This document shows, one piece after another, positions 16,175 to 24,106 of a stretch of 43,791 bases of DNA. The translations under genes were made by a program, and so were the position numbers. Positions within the stretch are counted from its first letter, which is position 1. Every line of letters begins with the position of its first letter. The DNA is from Candidatus Bipolaricaulota bacterium (GTDB taxonomy: Bacteria > Bipolaricaulota > Bipolaricaulia > Bipolaricaulales > Bipolaricaulaceae). The notes beneath the pieces are model-generated. The model did not search any database, was not told where the DNA came from, and saw only the letters and a list, made by a program, of their open reading frames with translations. The stretch spans positions 1-43,791 of the forward strand of contig JACIWL010000011.1 of the NCBI GenBank assembly GCA_014360995.1. Reading direction: 5' to 3'.

Positions 16175-16332
16175 GCCCTCTCCACTCCCTTGGGACCACC
16201 CGGCATAATCTTCGCCGAGGCGTTGTCGGCGCACGTTTCGGGCTGACGGCCGGGCTCCTCCGCAGGGACCTCCGTTCTCCGCACTTCTGATCGTGAATCG
16301 CTGGAAGGGACAAGACTTAGGAAGGCCACTGG

Positions 16333-16360
16333 TTGTTTCTCAAGCGGGGTAAAGTAAACT
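16333..16360 (+). promoter_or_regulatory. Probable promoter of the sugar-type transporter/nuclease operon
   Basis: TTGTTT (16333-16338), a 16-base spacer and TAAACT (16355-16360) precede the TTG start at 16375 by 14 bases, leaving a very short leader with a weak GGTGAGAG. Confidence 0.45.
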
Positions 16361-16374
16361 TTTGGTGAGAGACC

Positions 16375-17223
16375 TTGGCGCGACGGCGATCTCCAGATTA
16401 CTGGGTACGGCGCGGCTCTTGGCTTGGTCTTGTGTATGTCCTTCTGCTTTTCACCTTGGTGATCACCGCTTTGCCCTTCTTCTGGATGGTTACCACCTCT
16501 CTTAAAGAGAAAACAGCGGTCATGCGCATGCCGCCCCAATGGATTCCCAATCCCGTGCGCTGGCAAAACTATATCGAAGCTTGGAACTCCGCGCCGTTTG
16601 GCCGCTACTTCTTTAACTCCTTTTTCATCGCCATCGCCACCACTGTGGGAGACGTGCTTACTAGCATTCCTGCAGGCTACGCCCTAGCCAAGATGGCCTT
16701 CTTTGGCCGGGGGCTCATTCTGGCCCTCCTCCTTGGAACCCTCATGATCCCCGGCCAAATGCTCCTCGTTCCCACCTTCATTCTTGTGAAGAACATTGGC
16801 TGGTACAACACCTACCAGGTGCTCATCATCCCCTGGACGGCGGGGGTTTTCGGAATGTTTCTTCTGCGCCAATTTTTCAAAACCGTTCCCGATGAACTTT
16901 GGGATTCCGCTCGCATCGATGGTTGCTCACGGCTGCGTTATATGTTCCAAATCGCCGTGCCCCTCGTGCGCCCAGGCATTGCCACCGTGGCCCTTCTCAA
17001 GTTTGTAGGTTCGTGGAATGCCTTTCTCTGGGTCATCGTCATGACCGACAAGGTGGAGCTGCGCACCGTGCCCGTGGGGCTCAGGTTCTTGCAGATGGAA
17101 ATGGGCGACTATCATCATCTCCTCATGGCCGCCGCTACCATGGCCATCGTTCCCATCCTCGTCCTCTTTGCTCTTGCCCAAAAGCAATTCATTCAGGGGA
17201 TCGCCCGCACCGGTCTCAAATAG
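16375..17223 (+). CDS. Carbohydrate-type ABC transporter permease (MalG/UgpE family)
   Basis: A 282-residue CUT1 permease with about six helices. PFFWMVTTSLK, NYIEAWNSAPFGRYFFNSFFIA, the LLVPTFILVKNIGWYNTYQVLIIPW segment and the EAA loop DELWDSARIDGCSRLRYMFQIAVP are typical of MalG/UgpE. It begins with a rare TTG at 16375 (GGTGAGAG just before), since no ATG or GTG is placed to keep the N-terminus. Here it comes first in the operon, ahead of the binding protein, which inverts the common order. No ATPase gene is nearby, so a shared MsmX/UgpC-type ATPase must come from elsewhere. Confidence 0.9.
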   Translation: MARRRSPDYWVRRGSWLGLVYVLLLFTLVITALPFFWMVTTSLKEKTAVMRMPPQWIPNPVRWQNYIEAWNSAPFGRYFFNSFFIAIATTVGDVLTSIPAGYALAKMAFFGRGLILALLLGTLMIPGQMLLVPTFILVKNIGWYNTYQVLIIPWTAGVFGMFLLRQFFKTVPDELWDSARIDGCSRLRYMFQIAVPLVRPGIATVALLKFVGSWNAFLWVIVMTDKVELRTVPVGLRFLQMEMGDYHHLLMAAATMAIVPILVLFALAQKQFIQGIARTGLK

Positions 17224-17236
17224 AAGGAGGTGGCGC

Positions 17237-18436
17237 ATGCGGAAGCGGCTTTTTGCGGTGCTGATTGTGGCCTTAGGCCTTTGGGCCCTGGGCCAGGAGG
17301 TGACCATCACCTTCTGGCATGCCATGGGACGAGCGCACGGCCCCTTCCTCGAAGAACTCGTGCAGAAATTCATGAAGGAGAACCCCGGTATCAAGGTAGA
17401 GCTTGTATACCAGGGTGGTTACGGAGCTCTCCAGCAAAAACTCGTGGCCGCAGTGGCTGCTGGGACTCCTCCCACTATCGCCCAACAGTACGAGAACTGG
17501 ACGGTCACCTGGCTTGACGCACTCGTTGACCTCGATCTTTTCCTCCCCGAGGAGCTCCTTGCCGACCTTCATCCTGCGTTCATGCAGTACTTCGAGGGCC
17601 GTCTTGTCACTGTGCCCTTCAACAAGTCTGTGATTGTTCTTGTGTACCGGCCAGATCTTGTACCCGAGCCCCCGCGCACCTGGGAGGAGTTCCTCGCCGT
17701 GGTGGAAAAGATCGGTAAAGACGAGGCAAAACAGCTTTACGCCACGGGCTTCCGACCCCCGAACCCCGAGATGTTTTTGACCTTCCTGGCCCAGGCCGGT
17801 GGAGCGATCCTCTCCGAGGACTGGACGCAGGTCACCATCAACAACGAGGCTGGCCTAGAGGCTGCGGAGTTTGTGGCGAAACTGGCACCATATGCCCTAG
17901 TGCAGAGCGGCTACATCAATGAAGCCATGGCCGCCGGAGCCAACATTGCTCTTTGGCTCGACACCTCCGCTGGCTGGCCTTACAACGTCTCCGCCGCTCA
18001 GGAGCGGGGCGTGCCCATCGCGGTGACAACCGTACCCTGCCATAAAACCTGCGACTCCATGATTCAGGGCACCAACCTCGCCATCTTCTCCATGAACCAG
18101 AGCCTCGAGCAGATCAAGGCAGCAGCACGCCTAATCGAATTCCTCTTGCGCGCGGATAACATCGTCTACTGGGCCAAGATGTCTGGATACCTGCCGGTGA
18201 CCATGAGCGCTATCGAGTCCGAGGAGTGGAAGGCGTACATGGAGGAGAGCCCCATCGCCAAGGCTTCCACAGAGCAGCTTCTCGCGGGAGCTTTCCAGCA
18301 GCTTTTGCATCCGCGCTACATGGACATCCGCAACGTCCTCATCACCTACTGGGAGCTCCTCCTCACTGGCGAAATTAGTCCCAAGGAGTTCGTGGACGGC
18401 TTGGCCGCTGAAATCGAGGCTATCATCAGGGAATAG
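17237..18436 (+). CDS. Extracellular solute-binding protein, UgpB/MalE-like (family 1)
   Basis: A 399-residue exported binding protein. The signal peptide is residues 1-19 (no lipobox cysteine; cleavage near ALGQE), followed by VTITFWHAMGRAHGPFLEELVQKF, YQGGYGALQQKLVAAVAAGTPP and NKSVIVLVYRPDLV. This pattern is closest to glycerol-3-phosphate binding UgpB and related sugar binders. The substrate cannot be fixed from sequence. The ATG at 17237 follows AAGGAGG (17224-17230), 13 bases after the permease stop. Its company of a secreted nuclease and phosphoesterase suggests a nucleic-acid breakdown product or phosphate ester. Confidence 0.88.
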   Translation: MRKRLFAVLIVALGLWALGQEVTITFWHAMGRAHGPFLEELVQKFMKENPGIKVELVYQGGYGALQQKLVAAVAAGTPPTIAQQYENWTVTWLDALVDLDLFLPEELLADLHPAFMQYFEGRLVTVPFNKSVIVLVYRPDLVPEPPRTWEEFLAVVEKIGKDEAKQLYATGFRPPNPEMFLTFLAQAGGAILSEDWTQVTINNEAGLEAAEFVAKLAPYALVQSGYINEAMAAGANIALWLDTSAGWPYNVSAAQERGVPIAVTTVPCHKTCDSMIQGTNLAIFSMNQSLEQIKAAARLIEFLLRADNIVYWAKMSGYLPVTMSAIESEEWKAYMEESPIAKASTEQLLAGAFQQLLHPRYMDIRNVLITYWELLLTGEISPKEFVDGLAAEIEAIIRE

Positions 18437-18448
18437 GAAGGAGGCGAG

Positions 18449-18480
18449 GGGGAGGGGTAATCCCTTCCCCTCAGCTTTTT
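18449..18480 (+). terminator. Intercistronic hairpin after the binding-protein gene
   Basis: GGGGAGGG (from 18449) can pair with CCCTTCCCC (18462-18470) with one bulged base around a GTAAT-type loop. CAG and five T residues follow (18472-18480). It sits between the binding protein and the second permease, where partial termination or 3' protection would raise binding-protein mRNA over permease mRNA. Confidence 0.5.
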
Positions 18481-18482
18481 CC

Positions 18483-19661
18483 ATGAGATTGAGAATTCCG
18501 GTGTCTTGGAAAAGCAAACGCTTCTGGGGCGAGACCCTGGAGGCCTATATTTATCTTCTTCCTACATTGGCCGTTTTGGGACTTTTCACCTTCTATCCCT
18601 TCGTGAACGCCTTCCGTTACAGCGCCTATGACATCGGGACCCGCACCGTTCCAGGGGAACCAGTTCTTGTTGTCACCGAAGGGGTGGACGATTGGATGGC
18701 ACTATTGCGTCGCGGACGCATCTCTGAGGAGCTTTCAGAATTTCTTCACAAAAAATTCTCTATAAATCCAGAGAAACTTTGGGTGCGCTTACGTCAGGCC
18801 GATCGTTGGGTGCTTAGGGAGGAGGAAGGGGGTCGGGAGTTCGTGGTGTTGAGGGAGAGTGAAACCCTTACAGTCCGCCCTGCGGTGACCCGCTGGGATC
18901 TCCAGCCTGTCGGGTGGAAGAACTTTGAGAAAGTCCTGAAAGACAGAGATTTTCACAAGGCTCTGCTCAACACCACCAAATACGTAGTGATAAGCGTTCC
19001 CGTCACCCTATTTTTGGCTTTGCTTTTGGCGACCTTGCTCAACCAGGGAGTCCGTAGCCGCGCCCTTTTCCGCACCGCCAACTTCCTCCCGTACATTACC
19101 CCTTGGGTGGCGGTGGCCATGGTTTTCAGGTGGATCTACAACCGGGACATAGGCCTTCTTAATTATCTTCTTTCTTCGTTTGCCAATCTTTTCGGAACGC
19201 AAGCCAGCCTTTTTGATTGGCTGAACGACGCGCGCCTAGCTTTGCCCGCCCTAATCATCATGCAGGTCTGGCGGTTCACAGGATACCAGGCCTTAATCCT
19301 CCTTGCAGGAATGCAGGGGATCGACCGGGAGTATTACGAGGCCGCCCGTGTGGACGGGGCAAATGCATTCCAGGCCTGGCGCAAGATTACCGTCCCCCTT
19401 CTCACCCCCCAGATTTTCTTCCTCCTGATCATCTCCCTTATCGGCTCCTTTAAGATCTTCGAGGAGGTGATGATCCTTTTTATGGGATCCGGTCCACAAA
19501 ATTCCGCATTGACCATCGTCTATTACATATTCCGGAAGGCCTTCGAATCCGGGCATTATGGGCCAGCCTCTGCCGCCTCCGTAATCCTTTTCGCCATCAT
19601 CTTCATCCTCTCCCTTTTCCAACTCACGGTGGTCCAGCGCCGTGTCCATTACGAGCGCTAG
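18483..19661 (+). CDS. Carbohydrate-type ABC transporter permease (MalF/UgpA family) with enlarged first outer loop
   Basis: A 392-residue permease; UgpA proteins are usually near 295. The core is normal: first helix (about 21-43, YIYLLPTLAVLGLFTFYPF), later helices, and the EAA loop REYYEAARVDGANAFQAWRKITVP. Between helix 1 and helix 2, residues of about 50-150 form a charged, soluble insertion (DDWMALLRRGRISEELSEF, QADRWVLREEEGGREFVVL) predicted on the outside. Its role is unknown; docking the binding protein or the secreted enzymes is a guess. The ATG at 18483 lies just past the hairpin and has no strong ribosome site. Confidence 0.88.
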   Translation: MRLRIPVSWKSKRFWGETLEAYIYLLPTLAVLGLFTFYPFVNAFRYSAYDIGTRTVPGEPVLVVTEGVDDWMALLRRGRISEELSEFLHKKFSINPEKLWVRLRQADRWVLREEEGGREFVVLRESETLTVRPAVTRWDLQPVGWKNFEKVLKDRDFHKALLNTTKYVVISVPVTLFLALLLATLLNQGVRSRALFRTANFLPYITPWVAVAMVFRWIYNRDIGLLNYLLSSFANLFGTQASLFDWLNDARLALPALIIMQVWRFTGYQALILLAGMQGIDREYYEAARVDGANAFQAWRKITVPLLTPQIFFLLIISLIGSFKIFEEVMILFMGSGPQNSALTIVYYIFRKAFESGHYGPASAASVILFAIIFILSLFQLTVVQRRVHYER

Positions 19662-19674
19662 GAGGTGAGCGGTC

Positions 19675-20490
19675 ATGCGCGCTTTTCTTTTAGCAACCAT
19701 TCTTGGGCTTTCGTTCCTAGTACTCCTGGCCCAGCCCCCAGAAGGAGCATTCCCCGCCCGCGTGACCCGCTGGGTGGACGGGGATACCTGCATGTTGCGC
19801 TTTACCGAAACTGTCCCCCCAAATCTTTTTAGGTACGAAACGATAAGGCTCTTGGGTGTTAACGCTCCCGAAGTAGGTGAGCCCTTCGCCGACGAGGCCA
19901 CCCAATTTTTCCGAAAACTCACCATGGGAAAACAGGTCTATGTGGAGCTGAACCCCTATGAGAGGCGGGACCTCCACAACCGCCTCCTTGCCTACCTCTG
20001 GGTGGAAGCGGAAGAAGGCTGGACTTTAGTTAATGAAGCCCTCCTTCGCGCCGGGCTGGCTCGCCTCCTTGTGTTTTATCCTGAGCGAGAAAAATACTAC
20101 TGCCGGTTTCTGCATGCTTTGACCCTGGCTCAGCTGGAGGGGCTTGGCCTTTGGGAATCGGCGGGAAATCCTCGGGAATTGTGGGAGATCGAGGCCGACC
20201 CTGTGCGTTACGTCACCCAGGCCGTTTCCGCGATTTTTGAAGTGTCCCGGGTTGGTTTGGAACGGCAAGGTTGGGCCCTCTGGGCCGCGGGCAGCCGCTA
20301 TGGCCTTCGGGCGGTGCTCGATCCTGGAGTCTGCCGCTCCTTTTGGAACCTGGAAGTTTTTGACCCCGCCGTTTTCATGGGGAAGAAGGTCCTGGTCACG
20401 GGCGAGCTTCTTTGGGATAGTTTGGGGGGCGGCCCGCGCATCGTGGTGCGCTTTCCCGAGCAGCTTAGGCTTTGGGAGGAAAACCCATGA
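19675..20490 (+). CDS. Secreted thermonuclease-family (SNase) nuclease
   Basis: A 271-residue protein with a signal peptide (about 1-19) and an SNase domain that keeps the catalytic set: D35 and D37 in VDGDT, R58 and E66 in IRLLGVNAPE (N63 replaces the usual aspartate), and an arginine in HNRLLAYLWVE. The family cleaves DNA and RNA with calcium. A C-terminal region (about 180-271) resembles that of the degenerate paralogue at 12347-13126, so the two share a two-domain plan. The ribosome site GGAGGTGAG precedes the start, 13 bases after the permease stop. The stop overlaps the next ATG by 4 bases. It probably digests extracellular nucleic acids. Confidence 0.83.
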   Translation: MRAFLLATILGLSFLVLLAQPPEGAFPARVTRWVDGDTCMLRFTETVPPNLFRYETIRLLGVNAPEVGEPFADEATQFFRKLTMGKQVYVELNPYERRDLHNRLLAYLWVEAEEGWTLVNEALLRAGLARLLVFYPEREKYYCRFLHALTLAQLEGLGLWESAGNPRELWEIEADPVRYVTQAVSAIFEVSRVGLERQGWALWAAGSRYGLRAVLDPGVCRSFWNLEVFDPAVFMGKKVLVTGELLWDSLGGGPRIVVRFPEQLRLWEENP

Positions 20491-21638
20491 AATACTTTCT
20501 TTTAAGCCTTGTGTGGGCGGTGGTTTCCTTAGGAAGCCCTTTGCTTTATGGCCCCTGGAGTGGGAATCCTGAACTTACGGCCATCACCATCTCCTGGGCC
20601 GCAAGCCCTGCCTCCCCAGTGCGCATTGAATACGCCCCTCTTTCGGAGTACTTGAGAACACAAACATTTTCTAATTCCGCCTTTTATGAACCTCAAAGCC
20701 CCTCGGAAAAAGAAATCGTGCACTTCCGCCTGACGGAGCTGGAACCATCTACTTGGTATGTTTACCGTTTCGCCTTCCCTGATGGGGAGCAGACAGGGCT
20801 TGGCATGTTTCGTACGGCGACGAGAAGTGGTGAGCCCGTGGTATTTGGGGTTATTTCCGACACCCAGTGGCAGTGGTCAGGTTTAAACCGCGTGGAACTC
20901 GTCGCCCAGGCTATGAGCCTTGATCCATGGCCTTTTTACTTCGTCCTGCATGCGGGAGATCTGGTGGAAACGCCTGTTCCTTCGCATTGGGAGTTCTTCT
21001 TTAATTCCATGGCCCCAATCCTGCGGTGGGCTCCCTTCCTGCCCGTTTTGGGGAACCATGAGCGCGATAGCCTCAGCTATTATCAGCATTTTTCCCTGCC
21101 TCCTGGAGGAGGAAAGCAAGGAAAACGTTGGTGGGCCATGCACTATGGGGACCTCGTAGTCGTGGGCTTGGATTCCAATGCCCGCTCTCCCCAGGATTAC
21201 CAGGACCAACTAGCCTTTGCCAAAGAACATTTTTCTGGTCCTGAACCCCATAAAATCGTGGTCTTTCACCACCCAGTGTTTTCCTCGGACGCTTCCTACG
21301 GGCCTGGGGCCGAGGGATTGCAGAAGCTTTGGCATCCAGTATTTTCGGAGCTTGGTGTGGATTTAGTATTTAACGGCCACGCCCACAACTACGAGCGAAT
21401 AGAGCGGGACGGAGTGGTCTATCTTGTGGTAGGCGGAGGCGGAGCCAACCCCTATCCCCTTGCCAAAGAGCGCGTGGAAGGCTCGGTGGTAGGGGTAGAG
21501 AACCGGCATTTCTACGTGGCTGTGCGGGCCGACTCTTCAGGGATTTTTGTCCGGGTCGTGGGCGTGGCGGAAGTCATCGCCGGCGAAGTAAACCCAAAAA
21601 TAAAGGTCCTAGACAGCTTCTTTCTGCCCACGAATTGA
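20487..21638 (+). CDS. Secreted purple acid phosphatase-like metallophosphoesterase
   Basis: A 383-residue exported enzyme: signal peptide (1-17), an N-terminal fibronectin III-like domain (about 25-115, ending TELEPSTWYVYRFAF), then a metallophosphoesterase domain. The five metal motifs are VISDTQ, HAGDLVE, GNHERDS, VFHHPVF and NGHAHNYER. The layout matches purple acid phosphatases, which remove phosphate from monoesters or pyrophosphates. It is ATGA-coupled to the secreted nuclease, so nucleotides released by the nuclease are a natural substrate. It ends 2 bases before the convergent tRNA-Pro. Confidence 0.88.
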   Translation: MKYFLLSLVWAVVSLGSPLLYGPWSGNPELTAITISWAASPASPVRIEYAPLSEYLRTQTFSNSAFYEPQSPSEKEIVHFRLTELEPSTWYVYRFAFPDGEQTGLGMFRTATRSGEPVVFGVISDTQWQWSGLNRVELVAQAMSLDPWPFYFVLHAGDLVETPVPSHWEFFFNSMAPILRWAPFLPVLGNHERDSLSYYQHFSLPPGGGKQGKRWWAMHYGDLVVVGLDSNARSPQDYQDQLAFAKEHFSGPEPHKIVVFHHPVFSSDASYGPGAEGLQKLWHPVFSELGVDLVFNGHAHNYERIERDGVVYLVVGGGGANPYPLAKERVEGSVVGVENRHFYVAVRADSSGIFVRVVGVAEVIAGEVNPKIKVLDSFFLPTN

Positions 21639-21640
21639 GC

Positions 21641-21717
21641 TGGTCGGAGCGACCGGATTTGAACCGGTGACCTCTGGCCCCCCATGCCAGCGCGCTGCCA
21701 GGCTGCGCTACGCTCCG
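21641..21717 (-). tRNA. tRNA-Pro(GGG), CCA encoded
   Basis: Minus strand. Acceptor CGGAGCG/CGCTCCG, discriminator A and encoded CCA; D stem GCGC/GCGC; anticodon stem CTGGC/GCCAG with loop ATGGGGG (anticodon GGG); T arm ACCGG-TTCAAAT-CCGGT. All stems pair. Its 3' CCA lies 2 bases from the stop of the convergent phosphoesterase. Confidence 0.96.
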
Positions 21718-21775
21718 CCAAACTTAATTTTAGCCCCAAGGCCCTGGATCCGCCACAATCAGAGGGTGAAGGAGC

Positions 21776-22375
21776 ATGGGCCTTACTTTCTATACCGTCG
21801 GCCACTCCACCCGTTCTCTTCCGGAGTTTCTCGCAATCTTGGATTTTTACAAAATCTCCACGATAGCCGACGTCCGAGCCTTCCCCACCTCTAAGCGCTT
21901 TCCCCACTTCTCCCAGGATCAGCTCTCTCTGGCCCTTGAACAGGCGGGCATAAAATATTTCTGGTTGGGAAAGGAACTGGGTGGCTATAGAAAAACAGGG
22001 CTTGGAATATCTTCACCCAACACGGCGTGGAAAAGCCAAGGGTTCCAAAATTATGCGGACCATATGCTCACAGAGGAGTTTCAAGAGGGGGTGCAAAGGC
22101 TTCTTAGGCTTGGGGAGAAGGAACGCACAGCAATCCTCTGCGCGGAACGGTTCTGGTGGCGTTGTCATCGGCGGCTACTCGCGGACTGGCTTGTGGCCCA
22201 CGGGCATAGGGTAATCCATATCATGGAAATGAACCGCGTGGTGGAACATAAGCTTTCCTCGTTCGCCCGCGTTGAAGGGGAACGAGTAATCTACCCCGGG
22301 AGAGGTCCATGGAGCCCTGGGTGCGGGAAGGACTTCTTCAGGAGAAGCTTTCGGGCGGAAGGGCCCGGTGTCTAA
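21776..22375 (+). CDS. DUF488 family protein
   Basis: A 199-residue DUF488 (COG5483) protein with the diagnostic FYTVGHSTRSLPEF start, IADVRAFPTSKRFPHF and LCAERFWWRCHRRLLADWL containing the conserved Cys-Glu and Cys-His pairs. Family function is not established; a nucleic-acid or redox role has been suggested from the conserved cysteines and histidine. GAAGGAG precedes the ATG. Its 3' end overlaps the next gene by 67 bases, an unusually long overlap here, which ties expression of the two. Confidence 0.85.
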   Translation: MGLTFYTVGHSTRSLPEFLAILDFYKISTIADVRAFPTSKRFPHFSQDQLSLALEQAGIKYFWLGKELGGYRKTGLGISSPNTAWKSQGFQNYADHMLTEEFQEGVQRLLRLGEKERTAILCAERFWWRCHRRLLADWLVAHGHRVIHIMEMNRVVEHKLSSFARVEGERVIYPGRGPWSPGCGKDFFRRSFRAEGPGV

Positions 22376-23337
22376 CCTGCGCACGCCGCTGTGTCCTTGC
22401 CCCAGGCGAAACGGGATTTTGTAAAACGCGAGAAAACCGAGGCGGAAAAATTTTCACCCTTGTTTATGGACTGCTTTCCGCCGTCTCCGTTCACCCCATG
22501 GAAAAGAAACCTTTTTATCATCTTTTCCCTGGAGACCTCGCCCTCACCTGTGGCACCTGGTCCTGTAACTTCACCTGCCCCTGGTGCCAAAACTGGGAGA
22601 TTTCCAAGTGCCCTCCTCAGCCGGATTTGGGCTTTGGTTATACAACTCCGGAGGAATTCGTCCGCATGGCACAAGAGGAAGGATGTCAAGGAGTAAGCCT
22701 TAGCTTTAACGAGCCCACCCTCCTTTTGGAGTGGGCGGTGGACCTTTTCCCCTTGGCGAAAAGGGCCGGGCTCCATACAACCTTTGTCACCAACGGGTAC
22801 ATGGGCGAGGAAGCCCTGGAGGTTTTAGTGGCCGCAGGCCTAGACGGGGCGAACGTGGACTGGAAGGGCGGGCCAGCCGCGGTGCAAAAGTTTTGTGGAG
22901 CTGATTTCGAAGTGGTGGTAAAAAACTCTCGCTTCCTCAAGCGCCACGGCGTACACGTGGAAGTCACGACCTTGATCATCCCCGGCGTCAACGAAGACGA
23001 AGGAACCCTACGCTTCCTCGCCGAAAGAATCAGGGAAGAGCTAGGATCCACCACCCCTTGGCACGTCACCCGCTACTTCCCAGCCTATCAATTTCGCGCT
23101 CCCCCTACCCCTATATCCCTCCTAGAGAAAGCCAAGGAGATAGGTGAAGCCACAGGACTTCGGTTTGTGTATGTGGGGAATGTTCCGGGGCATCCCGGCC
23201 AAAACACGTATTGTCCAGGATGTAAGGCCCTTCTCATCGAGCGAGATGGTTTGAGCCTTGTGGCTTCCCATATTTCGGCCAATGTATGTCCTCGTTGCCG
23301 AGATGGTTTGCCCATCCGTTTCCATATTGAAAAATAA
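22309..23337 (+). CDS. amrS: AmmeMemoRadiSam system radical SAM enzyme (AmrS-like)
   Basis: A 342-residue radical SAM protein related to pyruvate-formate-lyase activase. The N-terminal cysteine pattern CLTCARRCVLAPGETGFC (about 21-38), SVHPMEKKPFYHLFPG and the cluster motif CNFTCPWCQNW (CxxxCxxC, about 86-93) match the AmrS family (TIGR04337), usually found with AMMECR1- and Memo-domain proteins. Extra CPGC and CPRC pairs lie near the C-terminus (about 304-330), probably an accessory metal site. The partner genes are not in the window. Substrate unknown. The start at 22309 lies inside the DUF488 gene. Confidence 0.87.
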   Translation: MEPWVREGLLQEKLSGGRARCLTCARRCVLAPGETGFCKTRENRGGKIFTLVYGLLSAVSVHPMEKKPFYHLFPGDLALTCGTWSCNFTCPWCQNWEISKCPPQPDLGFGYTTPEEFVRMAQEEGCQGVSLSFNEPTLLLEWAVDLFPLAKRAGLHTTFVTNGYMGEEALEVLVAAGLDGANVDWKGGPAAVQKFCGADFEVVVKNSRFLKRHGVHVEVTTLIIPGVNEDEGTLRFLAERIREELGSTTPWHVTRYFPAYQFRAPPTPISLLEKAKEIGEATGLRFVYVGNVPGHPGQNTYCPGCKALLIERDGLSLVASHISANVCPRCRDGLPIRFHIEK

Positions 23338-23339
23338 AA

Positions 23340-23366
23340 ACTCCCTTCCTACAAAAGGAAGGGAGT
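23340..23366 (-). terminator. Strong intrinsic terminator of the SLH-protein gene
   Basis: A perfect 10-base stem ACTCCCTTCC/GGAAGGGAGT with a 7-base loop. Read on the minus strand it is followed by TTTTTATTTTT (23340-23330), the best rho-independent terminator in the window. On the plus strand no T tract follows, so it serves the minus-strand gene at 23388-23894. Confidence 0.88.
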
Positions 23367-23387
23367 TCCTGAGTCTATACCCTGGGT

Positions 23388-23894
23388 TCAGAAGAAGATG
23401 AGCCAGGCCAGGGCGGCCAGCCCGAGGATCACTCCGGTAAGCCCAAGCACTACGCCCAGCTGGGCCTTCTGGGCCACCTCACCTCCTTGCCCGACCGCTT
23501 GCTGGAGGGCGTTGACTCGGGCGGAGAGGGTCGAGAGGTCCGCGCTCAGCCTGTTGAGGTCGGAGGAGAGGCTACGGACCTGGTTTTCCAGGGTGGCAAG
23601 CCTAGGGGTAAGGTCAGTGGTGGCGGAAATCTTGGCCTCGATGTTCTTTATCGCCCGATCCAACCACACCGCCGCATCGTAGCGCAAAAGGGGCTGATCA
23701 CCCATGAACTGCCCGCTGGAGGTGGGCACGAGAATCCCGCGGGAAAGGAGGTTCTGCACGGCGGAATAGGCCGGATGGCTTTTAGGTACATCGATAAAGG
23801 AACCGCCGGTTAAGCCAGCATCCGCCAAGCCGGGGGTGAGCCCCCAAACCGAAACAACCCCCACTGCCGCTGCCAGCAAAAGTAATCTGCGCAT
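23388..23894 (-). CDS. Small SLH-domain, coiled-coil, C-terminal membrane-anchor envelope protein
   Basis: A 168-residue protein in four parts: a signal peptide (1-26), a single SLH domain (about 34-85; FIDVPKSHPAYSAVQNLLSRGI, GDQPLLRYDAAVWL), a heptad-rich coiled coil (about 90-135; LATLENQVRSLSSDLNRLSADL), and a C-terminal hydrophobic helix (about 146-168; LGVVLGLTGVILGLAALAWL). The layout resembles a short Thermotoga Omp-alpha: a peptidoglycan-side SLH domain tethered by a rod to a membrane anchor. The start at 23894 follows AAGGAGG by 9 bases. With its own promoter and terminator it is probably well expressed. Function inferred from architecture. Confidence 0.8.
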   Translation of the reverse strand: MRRLLLLAAAVGVVSVWGLTPGLADAGLTGGSFIDVPKSHPAYSAVQNLLSRGILVPTSSGQFMGDQPLLRYDAAVWLDRAIKNIEAKISATTDLTPRLATLENQVRSLSSDLNRLSADLSTLSARVNALQQAVGQGGEVAQKAQLGVVLGLTGVILGLAALAWLIFF

Positions 23895-23931
23895 CGTTCC
23901 ATCGCCTCCTTGGGATGACTCCCGTGGCCCA

Positions 23932-23961
23932 AGGGTAGGGTCCGCCTTGGAACGGAAACAA
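23932..23961 (-). promoter_or_regulatory. Promoter of the SLH-protein gene
   Basis: Minus-strand TTGTTT (23961-23956), an 18-base spacer and TACCCT (23937-23932) predict a leader of about 30 bases carrying AAGGAGG, unlike the leaderless promoters elsewhere in the window. Confidence 0.45.
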
Positions 23962-24106
23962 GGAACCTCGGCCAGTGGCGCGGGGACGCGTGTTCCATTA
24001 AATGAGGGCGCGTGGCTCCCCAAAATCCAAGGTAGCCCACATTACCTTGGGAGGGGACATTGGCCCTAGCCCGAGAAGGAGCGGCGTTCTAACCTTCGTT
24101 TCGGTG

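Noticed and set aside
16160-16374. A TPP riboswitch upstream of the tdk-thi operon
   Set aside because: I looked for the conserved CTGAGA and CTGATCTGGATAATGCCAGCG-like blocks on the minus strand and found none; a -10 box lies right at the tdk start instead.
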